Below, one piece after another: positions 33,371 through 43,139 of a DNA stretch of 64,000 nucleotides (its first letter is position 1; every line of letters starts with the position of its first letter). The position numbers and the translations under genes were made by a program. Source of the stretch: Fructilactobacillus cliffordii (GTDB lineage Bacteria; Bacillota; Bacilli; Lactobacillales; Lactobacillaceae); contig NZ_CP097117.1 in the NCBI RefSeq assembly GCF_024029355.1, positions 1,178,001 to 1,242,000 of the forward strand, given 5' to 3'. Below the pieces are notes generated by a model. It ran no database searches, was not told the DNA's origin, and worked only from the letters and a program-made list of their open reading frames with translations.

Positions 33371-34161
33371 TGAAACCGGAAGTACCGCAACAATCGTTTG
33401 TCAGCCGCTTTCACGTGGTGGGGATTGCGATTACATTGGTAATCCTCATTTTGATGTATTACTCCGCCATCATTACCGGCGTGGACGTGAACGCTTTCTT
33501 TGAAAATGCCGACCAATTTGGGGTCGTGCTGGGGCAAATGAAGCACCCAGACTGGCCATACTTAACTAAAATCACAGGAACGTTAGCCCAGACCCTCCAA
33601 ATGGCAATCTTGGGGACGACGATTGGGACGATTTTTGCCCTGCCGTTTTCCTTCTTAGCTGCCCGCAACATCGTAAAAAATCCGGTGGGTCGGTGGCTGA
33701 TTCGTTTGATCTTATCCTTGATTCGGACGTTACCAACCTTGCTGTTGGCTGCTTTATTCGTAGCCGTGTTTGGGATTGGACCAATGACCGGGGTGATTAC
33801 CCTGGCATTCTTCTCCTTTGGGATGATTGCCAAGTTATTTTACGACATCATCGAAACGATTGACATGGGACCGGTGCGGGCCTTACGGGCCACCGGGGCC
33901 ACCATGCTGCAAACGATTCGGGTGGCGATTATTCCCCAGATTGCTGGGCAGTTCATGAGTGATTTCATGTACACCTTGGAAATTAACGTGCGGTCCTCAA
34001 CCGTATTAGGTTACTTAGGGGCCGGGGGAATTGGTTTGTACTTACAACAAACCCTCGATCAATTCGATTACCCGCGGACAGCCGTGATTATTCTGGCAAT
34101 TTTTGCCGTTGTTCTAGTCATCGACGCAATTAGTAATTACGTAAGGAAGCGACTTCAATAA
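33370..34161 (+). CDS. phnE: Phosphonate-type ABC transporter permease 1
   Basis: 263 residues, six helices. The EAA-type coupling loop is 'RALRATGATMLQTIRVAIIPQIAGQFMSDFMY', broken here to its key residues: an R-A-L-R-A-T-G-A start and an I-P-Q centre near residue 190. 'ISNYVRKRLQ' is the family's C-terminal end. It forms the channel together with the second PhnE, whose start overlaps this stop by one base. Tandem, diverged phnE genes are common in Firmicutes. Confidence 0.92.
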   Translation: MKPEVPQQSFVSRFHVVGIAITLVILILMYYSAIITGVDVNAFFENADQFGVVLGQMKHPDWPYLTKITGTLAQTLQMAILGTTIGTIFALPFSFLAARNIVKNPVGRWLIRLILSLIRTLPTLLLAALFVAVFGIGPMTGVITLAFFSFGMIAKLFYDIIETIDMGPVRALRATGATMLQTIRVAIIPQIAGQFMSDFMYTLEINVRSSTVLGYLGAGGIGLYLQQTLDQFDYPRTAVIILAIFAVVLVIDAISNYVRKRLQ

Positions 34162-34955
34162 TGAATAAAATAAAAACAACCGCATTCGAACGCTTGAAGT
34201 GGCTCATCGTAGCCGCCCTGATTATCATCATTTACATCTGGTCCATTAACGGGATTCCCTTTACCGGAATTCAAAAATCAGCTAGCAGCGTTAGCACGGC
34301 CATCTTCAAGGGGATTATCCATCCGGAGTGGTCCTACGTCTATAACGGAAGCGGGGAAGATCTGGTTTCACAACTGGTGATTACCTTGGCGATTGCCTTT
34401 TTGGGAACCATCATCTCGGCCTTTCTGAGTGTGCCGTTGGCCTTCTTGGCAGCACAAACTACCAAGAACTTCTTTCACCCGCGGTCTACGATTGGGAAGG
34501 TGATTTTAACCGCCATCCGGGCTTTCCCAGAAGTGGTCTTAGCCATTCTCTTCATTAAAATGGTGGGACCCGGGTCCTTTGCCGGGGTGCTGGCTATCGG
34601 GGTGCACTCGGTTGGGATGCTGGGGAAGCTCTTCTCCGAAGCCATCGAAGAAATGGACCGGAGTGCTGAAACAGCCATCATTGCTGCCGGAGGGACGAAA
34701 ATCCAAACCTTTCGGATTGCTACCCTGCCGACCATTTTGCCGGCGTTAATGTCTTACACTTTGTATCGGTTTGAGATTTCCGTTCGGTCGGCTTCCATCC
34801 TAGGACTGGTAGGAGCCGGAGGAATCGGGACGCCAATGATGTTTGCATTGCAAACCCGGGACTGGTCCAAAACGGGGATCATTCTCTTGGGAATCGTGGT
34901 CATGGTCATTGTGATCGATACCTGTTCTTCGGCAATTAGAAAACGATTAGGTTAA
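34161..34955 (+). CDS. phnE: Phosphonate-type ABC transporter permease 2
   Basis: 264 residues, six helices. It is a diverged paralogue of the upstream permease. The coupling loop contains 'ETAIIAAGGTKIQTFRIATL' and the C-terminus reads 'IDTCSSAIRKRLG', parallel to 'IDAISNYVRKRLQ' in the first copy. It is the last gene of the operon and a strong terminator follows. Confidence 0.92.
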   Translation: MNKIKTTAFERLKWLIVAALIIIIYIWSINGIPFTGIQKSASSVSTAIFKGIIHPEWSYVYNGSGEDLVSQLVITLAIAFLGTIISAFLSVPLAFLAAQTTKNFFHPRSTIGKVILTAIRAFPEVVLAILFIKMVGPGSFAGVLAIGVHSVGMLGKLFSEAIEEMDRSAETAIIAAGGTKIQTFRIATLPTILPALMSYTLYRFEISVRSASILGLVGAGGIGTPMMFALQTRDWSKTGIILLGIVVMVIVIDTCSSAIRKRLG

Positions 34956-34957
34956 GC

Positions 34958-34990
34958 AAAAAGTCATCCGCTCAGCGGATGACTTTTTTG
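34958..34990 (+). terminator. Rho-independent terminator after the phn-type operon
   Basis: AAAAAGTCATCCGC (34958-34971) pairs with GCGGATGACTTTTT (34975-34988) with a 3-base loop. Confidence 0.9.
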
Positions 34991-35023
34991 TTTTCCCAAA
35001 ATATTTTTGAAGCTAACGCAAAA

Positions 35024-35098
35024 ATAGTTCAGTTATTACTGGAAATAACAACGACAATGTGGTTTAATTGACCTATAATTCCGTTATAAACGAACTAT
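35024..35098 (+). promoter_or_regulatory. pur operon promoter with two PurBox-like sites
   Basis: The promoter is ACGACA (35051-35056), 17 bases, TATAAT (35074-35079). Upstream, ATAACTGAACTAT on the minus strand (35024-35036) matches the PurBox AWWWCCGAACWWT at 12 of 13 positions. Near the transcription start, ATAAACGAACTAT (35086-35098) also matches at 12 of 13, in the opposite orientation. PurR is therefore the expected regulator; its gene is not in the window. Confidence 0.75.
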
Positions 35099-35110
35099 AT
35101 GGAGGCGCAC

Positions 35111-35599
35111 ATGGAAAAGGTATGGATTATCATGGGTTCGAAATCAGACTGGGCAACGATGAAAAACGCGGCAGCGGTTTTAACTGAGCTGCAGGTTCCG
35201 TACGCCGTCCATATTATTTCAGCACACCGGACGCCCGCTCGCTTAGCAACCATGGCTGAACAGGCAGAAGCAAACAATGTGCAGGTTGTAATTGCCGGAG
35301 CCGGTGGGGCCGCCCATTTACCGGGAATGTTTGCCGCTAACACGGTCATCCCCGTGATTGGGGTGCCGGTTGAAAGTCACAGCCTGCACGGCATGGATTC
35401 GCTGCTGAGCATTGCGCAGATGCCAGCTGGAGTTTCCGTGGCGACGATGGCCATTGGGGTGCCAGGAGCAAAAAACGCCGGTCATTTGGTTGCCCAAATC
35501 TTAGGCTTACAGGATCCGGAGCAGCAACAACGAGTGCGTGATTACCGGCGTAAAGCCGCTGAACGAGTAGTGGAAAGTGAGGCGGAACTCGATGACTAA
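35111..35599 (+). CDS. purE: N5-carboxyaminoimidazole ribonucleotide mutase
   Basis: 162 residues from ATG 35111 with GGAGG upstream; an earlier ATG at 35099 lacks such a site. 'IIMGSKSDWATMKNAA' is the class I PurE substrate-binding start, 'SAHRTP' has the catalytic His, and 'IAGAGGAAHLPGM' follows. It turns N5-CAIR, made by PurK, into CAIR. First gene of the purine operon. It overlaps purK by 8 bases. Confidence 0.97.
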   Translation: MEKVWIIMGSKSDWATMKNAAAVLTELQVPYAVHIISAHRTPARLATMAEQAEANNVQVVIAGAGGAAHLPGMFAANTVIPVIGVPVESHSLHGMDSLLSIAQMPAGVSVATMAIGVPGAKNAGHLVAQILGLQDPEQQQRVRDYRRKAAERVVESEAELDD

Positions 35600-36725
35600 G
35601 TCCGTAACTTTACCACCAGCCACCTTAGGAATCATCGGGGGTGGTCAACTGGGTCGCATGATGGCGGAAGCGGCCAAGCCCCTCGGCTACCGGGTGGTAG
35701 TGGTTGATCCGCAACCGGATGCCCCGGCAGGTCAAGTGGCTGACCAACAACTGGTGGCTGCTTACGATGACCGCGCGGCCTTAGCTCAACTCGCCCAACA
35801 ATGTGACGTGCTGACCTACGAATTTGAAAACGTTGATGCCGAAACGTTAGCAGAAGTTAGCACGCCGGCCCAATTACCTCAGGGCGTTGAGATTTTAAAC
35901 ATCACGTCTGATCGACTCCTAGAAAAGCAGTTCATTGAATGGCAGGGGATTCCGGTGACCGACTTTCAGGCGGTAGATCACCTGGACGATTTAGCCGCGG
36001 CGGTGGCTAAACTAGGAACGCCCGCCATTTTAAAGACCCGTCACGGTGGCTACGACGGTCACGGACAGTGGAACGTGCCCAATCCGGCAGCGGTGGAACA
36101 GTTACTGCAAACGGTTGATCCTAAGGTGGGGCCTTTCTTGCTAGAAAAGCAGCTGATGTTTAGCGAAGAAGTTAGCATGATGGTCACCAGAGCCGCTGAT
36201 GGTCAGATTACCACCTGGCCGTTAGCCCACAACGTTCATCAGGATCACATTCTGAAGGTGACTCAGGTTAACGCGGATGATGACCCGCGATTGACGGAGG
36301 CGGCGGAAGCAGCGGCTGCAAAGATTGCTGCTGGCTTACAACTCCGCGGGGTTTTAGGGGTGGAAATGTTCGTGGTTGATCACCAGATTGTGGTGAACGA
36401 ACTGGCCCCTCGTCCCCACAACTCCGGTCACTACACAATTGAAGGGTGTAATATTTCCCAATTTGAAGGCCACGTGCGCAGCATCATGGGACTGCCAATT
36501 GAAAAACCCCGGTTAATTGAACCAGAAGCCACCATGATTAACTTGTTAGGCGATCAATTAACCCAGGCGCAACAATCGTTACCGGATTATCCGGAGTGGC
36601 ACTTTCACGATTACCAAAAGGATCAGATTAAACCACACCGCAAGATGGCGCACATCACCGTCTTGGGACACGCTAACCAGCAGCGTTTATTAGAATGGGA
36701 GCAGACTCATCATGAAAATAACTAA
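35592..36725 (+). CDS. purK: N5-carboxyaminoimidazole ribonucleotide synthase
   Basis: 377 residues from ATG 35592, inside the end of purE. An upstream in-frame GTG would overlap purE further. 'LGIIGGGQLGRMMAEAA' is the N-terminal PurK signature, 'LKTRHGGYDGHGQW' the ATP-grasp glycine loop, and 'NELAPRPHNSGHYTIEGC' the metal and substrate site. It uses ATP and bicarbonate to make N5-CAIR from AIR. Overlaps purC by 14 bases. Confidence 0.96.
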   Translation: MTKSVTLPPATLGIIGGGQLGRMMAEAAKPLGYRVVVVDPQPDAPAGQVADQQLVAAYDDRAALAQLAQQCDVLTYEFENVDAETLAEVSTPAQLPQGVEILNITSDRLLEKQFIEWQGIPVTDFQAVDHLDDLAAAVAKLGTPAILKTRHGGYDGHGQWNVPNPAAVEQLLQTVDPKVGPFLLEKQLMFSEEVSMMVTRAADGQITTWPLAHNVHQDHILKVTQVNADDDPRLTEAAEAAAAKIAAGLQLRGVLGVEMFVVDHQIVVNELAPRPHNSGHYTIEGCNISQFEGHVRSIMGLPIEKPRLIEPEATMINLLGDQLTQAQQSLPDYPEWHFHDYQKDQIKPHRKMAHITVLGHANQQRLLEWEQTHHENN

Positions 36726-37443
36726 ACCAGGTCAAAAAATTGCCGAAGGAAAAACCAAGGTTGTCTATGCCACGGAGGACCCAAACCTCGTGTGGCTGCA
36801 CAGTAAGGACCAGGTGACCGCGTTAAACGGGAAAAAGCATGACGACTTTGCTAACAAGGGCGCCCTGGCTAATCAGATTAGTACCTTATTATTTCAATAT
36901 TTAAACGACCAGGGATTTCAGATTCATTTTGTGGAACAAATTAATGCTACGGACGACGTGGTCCAAAAACTAACCATGTTACCGGTCGAAGTGGTGGTCC
37001 GTAACCGGGCCGCCGGTCACTTTGTGATTCGGTTTGGCGCCGAAAACTTACAACCGCTGAATCCACCGGTCCAGGAGTTTTATTACAAGTCCGATCAACA
37101 AGACGATCCGATGATTAATCCGTCGCAACTAGAGGCGCTGCAGATTGCGACGCCGGAAGAAAGCCAAGCAATGGAAGCTCAAGCACGGGCATTAACCAAA
37201 GCGCTGACGAACCTGTTTGCACAGAGTGGCATGCAGCTCGTGGACATTAAGTATGAGTTTGGCCGTAACCAACAGGGCGAGTTAATCCTCGGAGATGAAT
37301 TATCTCCAGATAACATGCGCATCATTGACCAAGCAACCGGGCAATCCCTCGATAAGGATGTGTACCGGCACGACAACGGTGACTTACAGCATGGGTACCA
37401 AACGGTGTTAGACCGGCTGACGGCCCAGTTAGGAGAAGCATAA
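36712..37443 (+). CDS. purC: SAICAR synthase
   Basis: 243 residues. 'IAEGKTKVVYATED' opens the SAICAR synthetase fold. 'EVVVRNRAAGHFVIRFG' and 'VDIKYEFGRNQQGELILGDELSPDNMR' (key residues D-E and S-P-D near residue 197) are diagnostic. It joins CAIR and aspartate to give SAICAR. The stop TAA overlaps the purS ATG by one base. Confidence 0.96.
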   Translation: MKITKPGQKIAEGKTKVVYATEDPNLVWLHSKDQVTALNGKKHDDFANKGALANQISTLLFQYLNDQGFQIHFVEQINATDDVVQKLTMLPVEVVVRNRAAGHFVIRFGAENLQPLNPPVQEFYYKSDQQDDPMINPSQLEALQIATPEESQAMEAQARALTKALTNLFAQSGMQLVDIKYEFGRNQQGELILGDELSPDNMRIIDQATGQSLDKDVYRHDNGDLQHGYQTVLDRLTAQLGEA

Positions 37444-37697
37444 TGTATCTAGGTAAAGTATATGTATCGTACAAACCATCTGTTTTAGATCCGCAGGGGA
37501 CCGTGATTCAGAACAAACTAGGGCAACTCGGTTTTGCAGACGTGGATTCTGTGAAACAGGGAAAGTACTTTGAAATCAAGCTAAAGGCGGACACGAAACA
37601 GGCCGCTGCCACGCAACTAGAAGAATTAACGCAGGCGTTACTAATTAACCCAAACACCGAAACCTATCGGTATGACTTAGAGGAGGTCTCAGCATGA
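37443..37697 (+). CDS. purS: PurS subunit of FGAM synthase
   Basis: 84 residues, the usual size. '[20 protein letters not shown]' starts the small alpha/beta protein and '[10 protein letters not shown]' follows. PurS bridges PurL and PurQ in the three-part FGAM synthase of Gram-positives. It overlaps purQ by four bases (ATGA). Confidence 0.95.
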   Translation: MYLGKVYVSYKPSVLDPQGTVIQNKLGQLGFADVDSVKQGKYFEIKLKADTKQAAATQLEELTQALLINPNTETYRYDLEEVSA

Positions 37698-38356
37698 AAG
37701 CGGCCGTAGTGCAATTTCCGGGTTCAAACTGTGATGTTGACCTGGTCAAAGCCCTCAAGCAGTTTGATGTCGCTGTTGACGTGGTCTCACACCAACAAAC
37801 CGATGTTTTCGATTATGACGCGCTGTTCTTACCCGGGGGATTTTCCTTTGGCGACTACCTCCGTTCGGGAGCAATCGCTCGTTTCTCACCCATCATGACG
37901 ACCGTGAAACAGGCCGCGGCTGCCGGGAAAACGGTGGTTGGCATCTGCAACGGCTTTCAGATTTTGACCGAAGCCGGTTTGTTACCCGGCCAACTGATGC
38001 AAAATGAAACGCCGGGCTTTATCTGTGATCAAGTCGGCATCGAGATTGAAAATCCAGCAACCCGGTTCACCAAGGCTTACGATCGAACGGAAATTACGTT
38101 GCCAGTGGCCCACGGAGAGGGTCGTTACTATGCTGACGAAGCGACCGTCGCACAATTAAACGCTCAGCATCAGGTAGTCTTGCGCTACCAAACCAACGTG
38201 AACGGCTCAAGTGATCGCATCGCCGGCATCATGAACGAAGCGGGCAACGTCTTTGGACTGATGCCGCATCCTGAACGAGCGGTGGAAAGTTTACTCGGCA
38301 ATGCCGACGGACAGGGTTTCTTTCGGAGCTTATTAGTTCCAGTCAACGTCCACTAA
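37694..38356 (+). CDS. purQ: PurQ glutaminase subunit of FGAM synthase
   Basis: 220 residues, a class I glutamine amidotransferase. The nucleophile Cys lies in '[10 protein letters not shown]' (about residue 86). The His/Glu pair is in 'MPHPERAVE' near the C-terminus. It releases ammonia from glutamine for PurL. A 30-base gap with AAAGGAGAG precedes purL. Confidence 0.96.
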   Translation: MKAAVVQFPGSNCDVDLVKALKQFDVAVDVVSHQQTDVFDYDALFLPGGFSFGDYLRSGAIARFSPIMTTVKQAAAAGKTVVGICNGFQILTEAGLLPGQLMQNETPGFICDQVGIEIENPATRFTKAYDRTEITLPVAHGEGRYYADEATVAQLNAQHQVVLRYQTNVNGSSDRIAGIMNEAGNVFGLMPHPERAVESLLGNADGQGFFRSLLVPVNVH

Positions 38357-38386
38357 CAGTCAAAGTGATTTCAAAAGGAGAGTAGC

Positions 38387-40618
38387 ATGTCACAGGTGCC
38401 AACGGAAATGCAGGCGGAACCGACCCCCGCAGAAATTAAGCAGAGTCGGGTTTACCAACAGTGGGGCTTAACCCAGGCTGAATATGAACAAATTTGTCAA
38501 CATTTAGACCGGTTACCGAACTACACGGAAACCGGTTTATTTGCCGCCATGTGGTCGGAACACTGTTCTTATAAGAAATCAAAACCAGTTTTAAAACGGT
38601 TTTGGTCGCAAAATGACCGGGTCATTCAGGGACCCGGTGAAGGAGCGGGCGTGATCGACATTGGCGATGGTCAAGCGGTGGTCTTTAAGGCCGAATCGCA
38701 CAACCATCCCTCCGCAGTTGAGCCGTATGAAGGGGCCGCAACGGGAGTCGGTGGGATTCTTCGGGATATTTTCTCGATGGGAGCCCAACCGATTGCCGTG
38801 CTAGATAGCCTTCGGTTTGGCGAAGTTAACGACAATTACACCAAGCACCTGGTTGACCAGGTCATTGCCGGCATCGCTGGCTACGGCAACGCGATTGGGA
38901 TACCGACGGTCGGCGGAGAAATTGCCTTTGATGATGTTTACAAGGGCAATCCCTTGGTGAACGTTATGGCGGTTGGCACCCTCGACCAAGCCGATCTTCA
39001 CGTTGGCAAGGCGCGCGGAACTGGAAACAAAATTTTGTACGTCGGCGCTGCCACCGGTCGGGATGGAATTCACGGGGCCACGTTTGCTTCCAGTGACTTT
39101 GAAAGTGAAACCGAACAGGACCGTTCGGCCGTCCAGGTTGGAGATCCCTTCTTAGAAAAACTGGTAATGGACGCCACGATTCAAGCCGTTCGGCAATTTG
39201 GTAGCGACGTGGTCGGAATCCAAGACATGGGGGCCGCTGGTTTGGTCTCTTCGTCAGCAGAAATGGCTGGTAAGGCCGGCAACGGAGTTCACTTAAACCT
39301 GGATCGGGTGCCCCAACGAGAAACCAACATGACGCCGTACGAACTGATGCTATCTGAATCCCAGGAACGGATGCTACTGGTGGTAAAACCGGAGGCCTTA
39401 GAACGGGTTGCTAAGCTCTTTACTGACGCCGGGCTGTCCGCCGTTGAAATTGGAACGGTGACGGACGATGGCCGCTACCAACTCCAGTTTCATGGGCAAA
39501 CCGTGACGGACGTTGAGGTTAACTACCTGGTGACCCCGCCGAAACAACACCAAGCAGAACGGGTACCCCACCGGTTAGAAACGGAGGACCGGACGCAGTA
39601 CCAACCTCAGATTGAGGATTCCAGTGCCACGTTAATGCAGTTGTTGGGGCAAAGTACGATTGCTTCTAAAGCGGGTCTCTTTCGCCACTTCGACAGCATG
39701 GTGCGAACCGATACGGTAATTAGACCCGGTGGTGACGCCGCTTTGGTCCGGGTCACTGGGACCAACAAGGGACTCGCATTAACCACGGACATTAGCGGTC
39801 GGTACACGTATCTTGATCCAGAAATCGGCGGGGCGCGCGCCGTGGTCGAGGCTTCCCAAAACATCACGGTAACCGGAGCAACGCCGATTGGGATTACGGA
39901 TTGTTTAAACTTTGGCGACCCCGATGATCCAGAGGTTTACTACGAACTGGACCATGCGAGCCGGGGCATTAATTCCCTGGCCCAGCGGCTGAACACCCCG
40001 ATTATTTCCGGAAACGTTTCCCTTTACAACGAAATGGACGGGCAACCGATTTACCCAACTCCGATGGTGGGAATGGTTGGTTTGCTACAAGATGTGCATC
40101 AGGCCACCACGAGCTTTGTAAAGCAGGCCGGAGACCTAGTCTATCTGATTGGCACTCCGGGACCAGACTTTAACGGTTCTGAACTGCAAAAACTGCAAAC
40201 GGGAACAATTCACGGGCGGTTACGGCCGGCGGACGCGGACCAGGCCGCTGATTTACAGGCATTGGTTCGGGACCAAATTTTAGCTGGAAACATCAATGCG
40301 GCGCACGACGTTGCTGAAGGAGGCCTAGCGGTTACCTTAGCAGAAATGACGTTTACGACGCCGTTCAGTCTGGATGTTCAAGTTAACTGTCCGGTAGCAT
40401 GGACGTTTGCCGAAACGCCATCCGTATTTGCCGTAACGGTGCCGGTTGCTCGCCAGGCCGAATTTGAACAAGAAGCTCGGAACCGGGCGCAGTACCTGGG
40501 CCGGGTAACGGATAATGCAGCATTTCGCCTGCAGGCCACGGATCAAACCATTCGCTTAGACAAAGCAGCAATGCAACAGCACGATCAGGAGGCCTTAACA
40601 TGGCAATTGAACCACTAA
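38387..40618 (+). CDS. purL: PurL synthase subunit of FGAM synthase (small type)
   Basis: 743 residues, the small PurL that needs PurS and PurQ. 'MWSEHCSYKKSKPVLK' is the N-terminal substrate motif, 'AESHNHPSAVEPYEGAATGVG' (residue pattern ESHNHP) and 'DIQDMGAAGL'-like 'GIQDMGAAGL' are the AIR-synthase-fold motifs. It converts FGAR to FGAM with ATP. It overlaps purF by 19 bases. Confidence 0.97.
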   Translation: MSQVPTEMQAEPTPAEIKQSRVYQQWGLTQAEYEQICQHLDRLPNYTETGLFAAMWSEHCSYKKSKPVLKRFWSQNDRVIQGPGEGAGVIDIGDGQAVVFKAESHNHPSAVEPYEGAATGVGGILRDIFSMGAQPIAVLDSLRFGEVNDNYTKHLVDQVIAGIAGYGNAIGIPTVGGEIAFDDVYKGNPLVNVMAVGTLDQADLHVGKARGTGNKILYVGAATGRDGIHGATFASSDFESETEQDRSAVQVGDPFLEKLVMDATIQAVRQFGSDVVGIQDMGAAGLVSSSAEMAGKAGNGVHLNLDRVPQRETNMTPYELMLSESQERMLLVVKPEALERVAKLFTDAGLSAVEIGTVTDDGRYQLQFHGQTVTDVEVNYLVTPPKQHQAERVPHRLETEDRTQYQPQIEDSSATLMQLLGQSTIASKAGLFRHFDSMVRTDTVIRPGGDAALVRVTGTNKGLALTTDISGRYTYLDPEIGGARAVVEASQNITVTGATPIGITDCLNFGDPDDPEVYYELDHASRGINSLAQRLNTPIISGNVSLYNEMDGQPIYPTPMVGMVGLLQDVHQATTSFVKQAGDLVYLIGTPGPDFNGSELQKLQTGTIHGRLRPADADQAADLQALVRDQILAGNINAAHDVAEGGLAVTLAEMTFTTPFSLDVQVNCPVAWTFAETPSVFAVTVPVARQAEFEQEARNRAQYLGRVTDNAAFRLQATDQTIRLDKAAMQQHDQEALTWQLNH

Positions 40619-42084
40619 CATCAGATCGATCTTTAAACGAAGAGTGTGGGATTTTTGGCGTATGGAACGTTGAAAATGCCGCGCAACTAACCTTTTACGG
40701 GTTACACGCCTTACAACACCGGGGGCAAGAAGGCGCTGGGATTGTCAGTAACGACCACGGACACCTGTGGCAGGAACGGGGCCTCGGATTACTGAGCACC
40801 GTTTTTGCCGACCCCGAGAAGTTACAACGACTCCACGGGACGGCCGCTTTAGGGCACGTCCGCTACGCCACGGCCGGCGCTAGTGGCGTGGAAAACATTC
40901 AACCATTGATGGTAAACTTCAGCGACATGCAACTGGCGCTGGCTCACAACGGCAATTTAACCAACGCGAAGACGTTGCGGAAACAATTAGAAGCTGAGGG
41001 AGCAATTTTTCAATCTTCTTCTGATACAGAGATTCTGCTCCATTTGATTCGCCGCTCCCCAAAAGCAACTTTCGTGGAACAACTCAAGGACGCGTTAAAC
41101 CAAGTTCGGGGTGGCTTTGCCTTTCTCTTGATGACTCCCGATGCGATCTATGCTGCCCTGGATCCACATGGCTACCGACCGTTTGTGATTGGCCAGCTAC
41201 CCAACGGTTCTTACGTGGCCACTAGTGAAACGGCCGCTTTGAACGCCGTGTCGGCGAAATTTATTCGCGACGTGCAGCCAGGCGAACTGATCACGCTCAA
41301 CGACGAGGGCTTGAAGATTGACCACTACACCAACGACACGACTTTAAACATTGATGCAATGGAATACATCTACTTTGCCCGGCCTGACTCAGATATCTAC
41401 GGCGTGAATGTTCACGAGGCCCGGCAACGGATGGGCGAACGCTTAGCTCAAGAAGCACCTGCTGAAGCAGACATCGTGATTGCGGTGCCGAACTCTTCAC
41501 TGTCGGCAGCGATGGGGTATGCCAAGGCCTCTGGGTTACCCTACGAAATGGGCTTGGTGAAGAACCAGTACATTGCTCGAACTTTCATCGAACCGACCCA
41601 GAGTCGCCGGGAACGGGCCGTGCGGATGAAGCTAAGTCCGATTAAAGCGGTCTTACAGGGTAAACGAGTGGTACTGGTGGACGACTCAATTGTGCGGGGG
41701 ACGACCTCTAAGTACATCATCCAAATCCTAAGAGAGGCGGGGGCCAAGGAGGTCCACGTTCGGATTGGTTCTCCCGCCTTTAAATACCCCACCTTCTATG
41801 GGATTGACATGCAGACCAGTAGGGAACTGTTGGCGGCCAACCGTAGTTTAGCAGAAATGCGAGAACTGATTGGGGCTGACTCGCTGGCCTTTCTTTCGGT
41901 TGCTGGGCTCAAACAGGCGATTAACGTGCCAAACACTGGCAAGGGTTCGGGGTTAACCACGGCGTACTTTGACGGTCATTATCCGTCACCGATCTACGAT
42001 TACGAACCAGAACTAGCTGGCCAGATTGCAGCGGGAACGGTGACCTTTGATCCGGAAGTCAAGCCAGCGAAAGGAGATCAATAA
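40600..42084 (+). CDS. purF: Amidophosphoribosyltransferase
   Basis: 494 residues. Cys16 in 'NEECGIFGVW' is the nucleophile after removal of a short propeptide. 'HNGNLTNAKTLR' and 'SSSDTEILLHL' belong to the glutaminase half. 'VLVDDSIVRGTTSKYI' is the PRPP-binding loop of the transferase half. It commits PRPP to purine synthesis and is feedback inhibited by nucleotides. It overlaps purM by one base. Confidence 0.97.
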   Translation: MAIEPLTSDRSLNEECGIFGVWNVENAAQLTFYGLHALQHRGQEGAGIVSNDHGHLWQERGLGLLSTVFADPEKLQRLHGTAALGHVRYATAGASGVENIQPLMVNFSDMQLALAHNGNLTNAKTLRKQLEAEGAIFQSSSDTEILLHLIRRSPKATFVEQLKDALNQVRGGFAFLLMTPDAIYAALDPHGYRPFVIGQLPNGSYVATSETAALNAVSAKFIRDVQPGELITLNDEGLKIDHYTNDTTLNIDAMEYIYFARPDSDIYGVNVHEARQRMGERLAQEAPAEADIVIAVPNSSLSAAMGYAKASGLPYEMGLVKNQYIARTFIEPTQSRRERAVRMKLSPIKAVLQGKRVVLVDDSIVRGTTSKYIIQILREAGAKEVHVRIGSPAFKYPTFYGIDMQTSRELLAANRSLAEMRELIGADSLAFLSVAGLKQAINVPNTGKGSGLTTAYFDGHYPSPIYDYEPELAGQIAAGTVTFDPEVKPAKGDQ

Positions 42085-43139
42085 TGGAAGATGCTGCTTA
42101 TCAACGCGCCGGAGTGGACATTGCAGCGGGCAATGCCGCCGTCCAACGGATGAAGGCGGACGTCGAAGCAACTTACACGCCCAACGTATTGAGTGGACTT
42201 GGCAATTTTGGAGCGGTATTGGCAGTCCCAAGCGGCTACGAACAGCCGGTCTTAGTTAGTGGAACCGACGGCGTGGGCACCAAGCTCTTGTTAGCGATTG
42301 CCGCCAATCAGCACGACACCATTGGTCAAGACCTGGTGGCAATGGTAATGAATGATATTGTAGCTGAGGGAGCCGCCCCGCTCTTTTTAGAGGACTACCT
42401 AGCCGTGGATAAGATGCGTCCAGAGGTCGTGAGTGAAATCGTGAAGGGTGTGGCGCAGGCTACCAAAACGGTTGGAGCCGCGCTAATTGGCGGTGAATCC
42501 GCCGAACTACCTGGTCTGTATGCTGAGCATCATTACGACTTAGCGGCCTTTGGGGTTGGAATTGTCGAACGCGACCAGCTCTTAAACGGAGTTCGCGATG
42601 CTCAAGCAGGAGACCAACTGATTGGTTTGTCCTCAACTGGGATTCATTCCAATGGCTACTCGTTAGTTCGGGCGGTGTTAGGGATTAAGCGCCCGGAGGA
42701 CTTTCATCAGTTAGCTCCCGAATTGCAACAAACGTTACTAACGCCGACCAAGTTGTACTATCCGGTGGTAAAACCCTTGTTAGACCAACACCAAGTGGTC
42801 AGCATGGCTCACATTACGGGCGGTGGGATGATTGAGAACCTCCCGCGGAGCTTTGCTGCTGACCAGTTGCAGGCGCAAATTGCCTGGGGAAGTTGGGAGA
42901 TTCTGCCGATTTTTCATCAGTTGCAACAAGCGGGTGATCTGACGACGGCAGAAATGCTGACGACGTTTAACCTGGGAATCGGGATGATTATGGTGGTCCA
43001 TCCCGATCAGGTCGAAACCGCACTTGACACCTTGCGGGCCACGGGAGAACAGCCGGTGGTGCTCGGGGAATTAGTTGAGAAGCAAAATGCGAGTGCTCCG
43101 AGCGTCACGTTTACAGGAGGACAACCATGGAACAAATAA
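42084..43139 (+). CDS. purM: AIR synthase
   Basis: 351 residues. 'VSGTDGVGTKLLLAI', 'GQDLVAMVMNDI' and 'GAALIGGESAELPGLY' are PurM-fold motifs. 'AHITGGGMIENLPR' lies in the C-terminal half. It closes FGAM to AIR with ATP. The ATG overlaps the purF stop, and the end overlaps purN by 13 bases. Confidence 0.97.
   Translation: MEDAAYQRAGVDIAAGNAAVQRMKADVEATYTPNVLSGLGNFGAVLAVPSGYEQPVLVSGTDGVGTKLLLAIAANQHDTIGQDLVAMVMNDIVAEGAAPLFLEDYLAVDKMRPEVVSEIVKGVAQATKTVGAALIGGESAELPGLYAEHHYDLAAFGVGIVERDQLLNGVRDAQAGDQLIGLSSTGIHSNGYSLVRAVLGIKRPEDFHQLAPELQQTLLTPTKLYYPVVKPLLDQHQVVSMAHITGGGMIENLPRSFAADQLQAQIAWGSWEILPIFHQLQQAGDLTTAEMLTTFNLGIGMIMVVHPDQVETALDTLRATGEQPVVLGELVEKQNASAPSVTFTGGQPWNK

Noticed and set aside
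33459..33833. Minus-strand frame of 124 codons inside phnE
   Set aside because: It lies wholly within a clear transporter gene and has no start signal.
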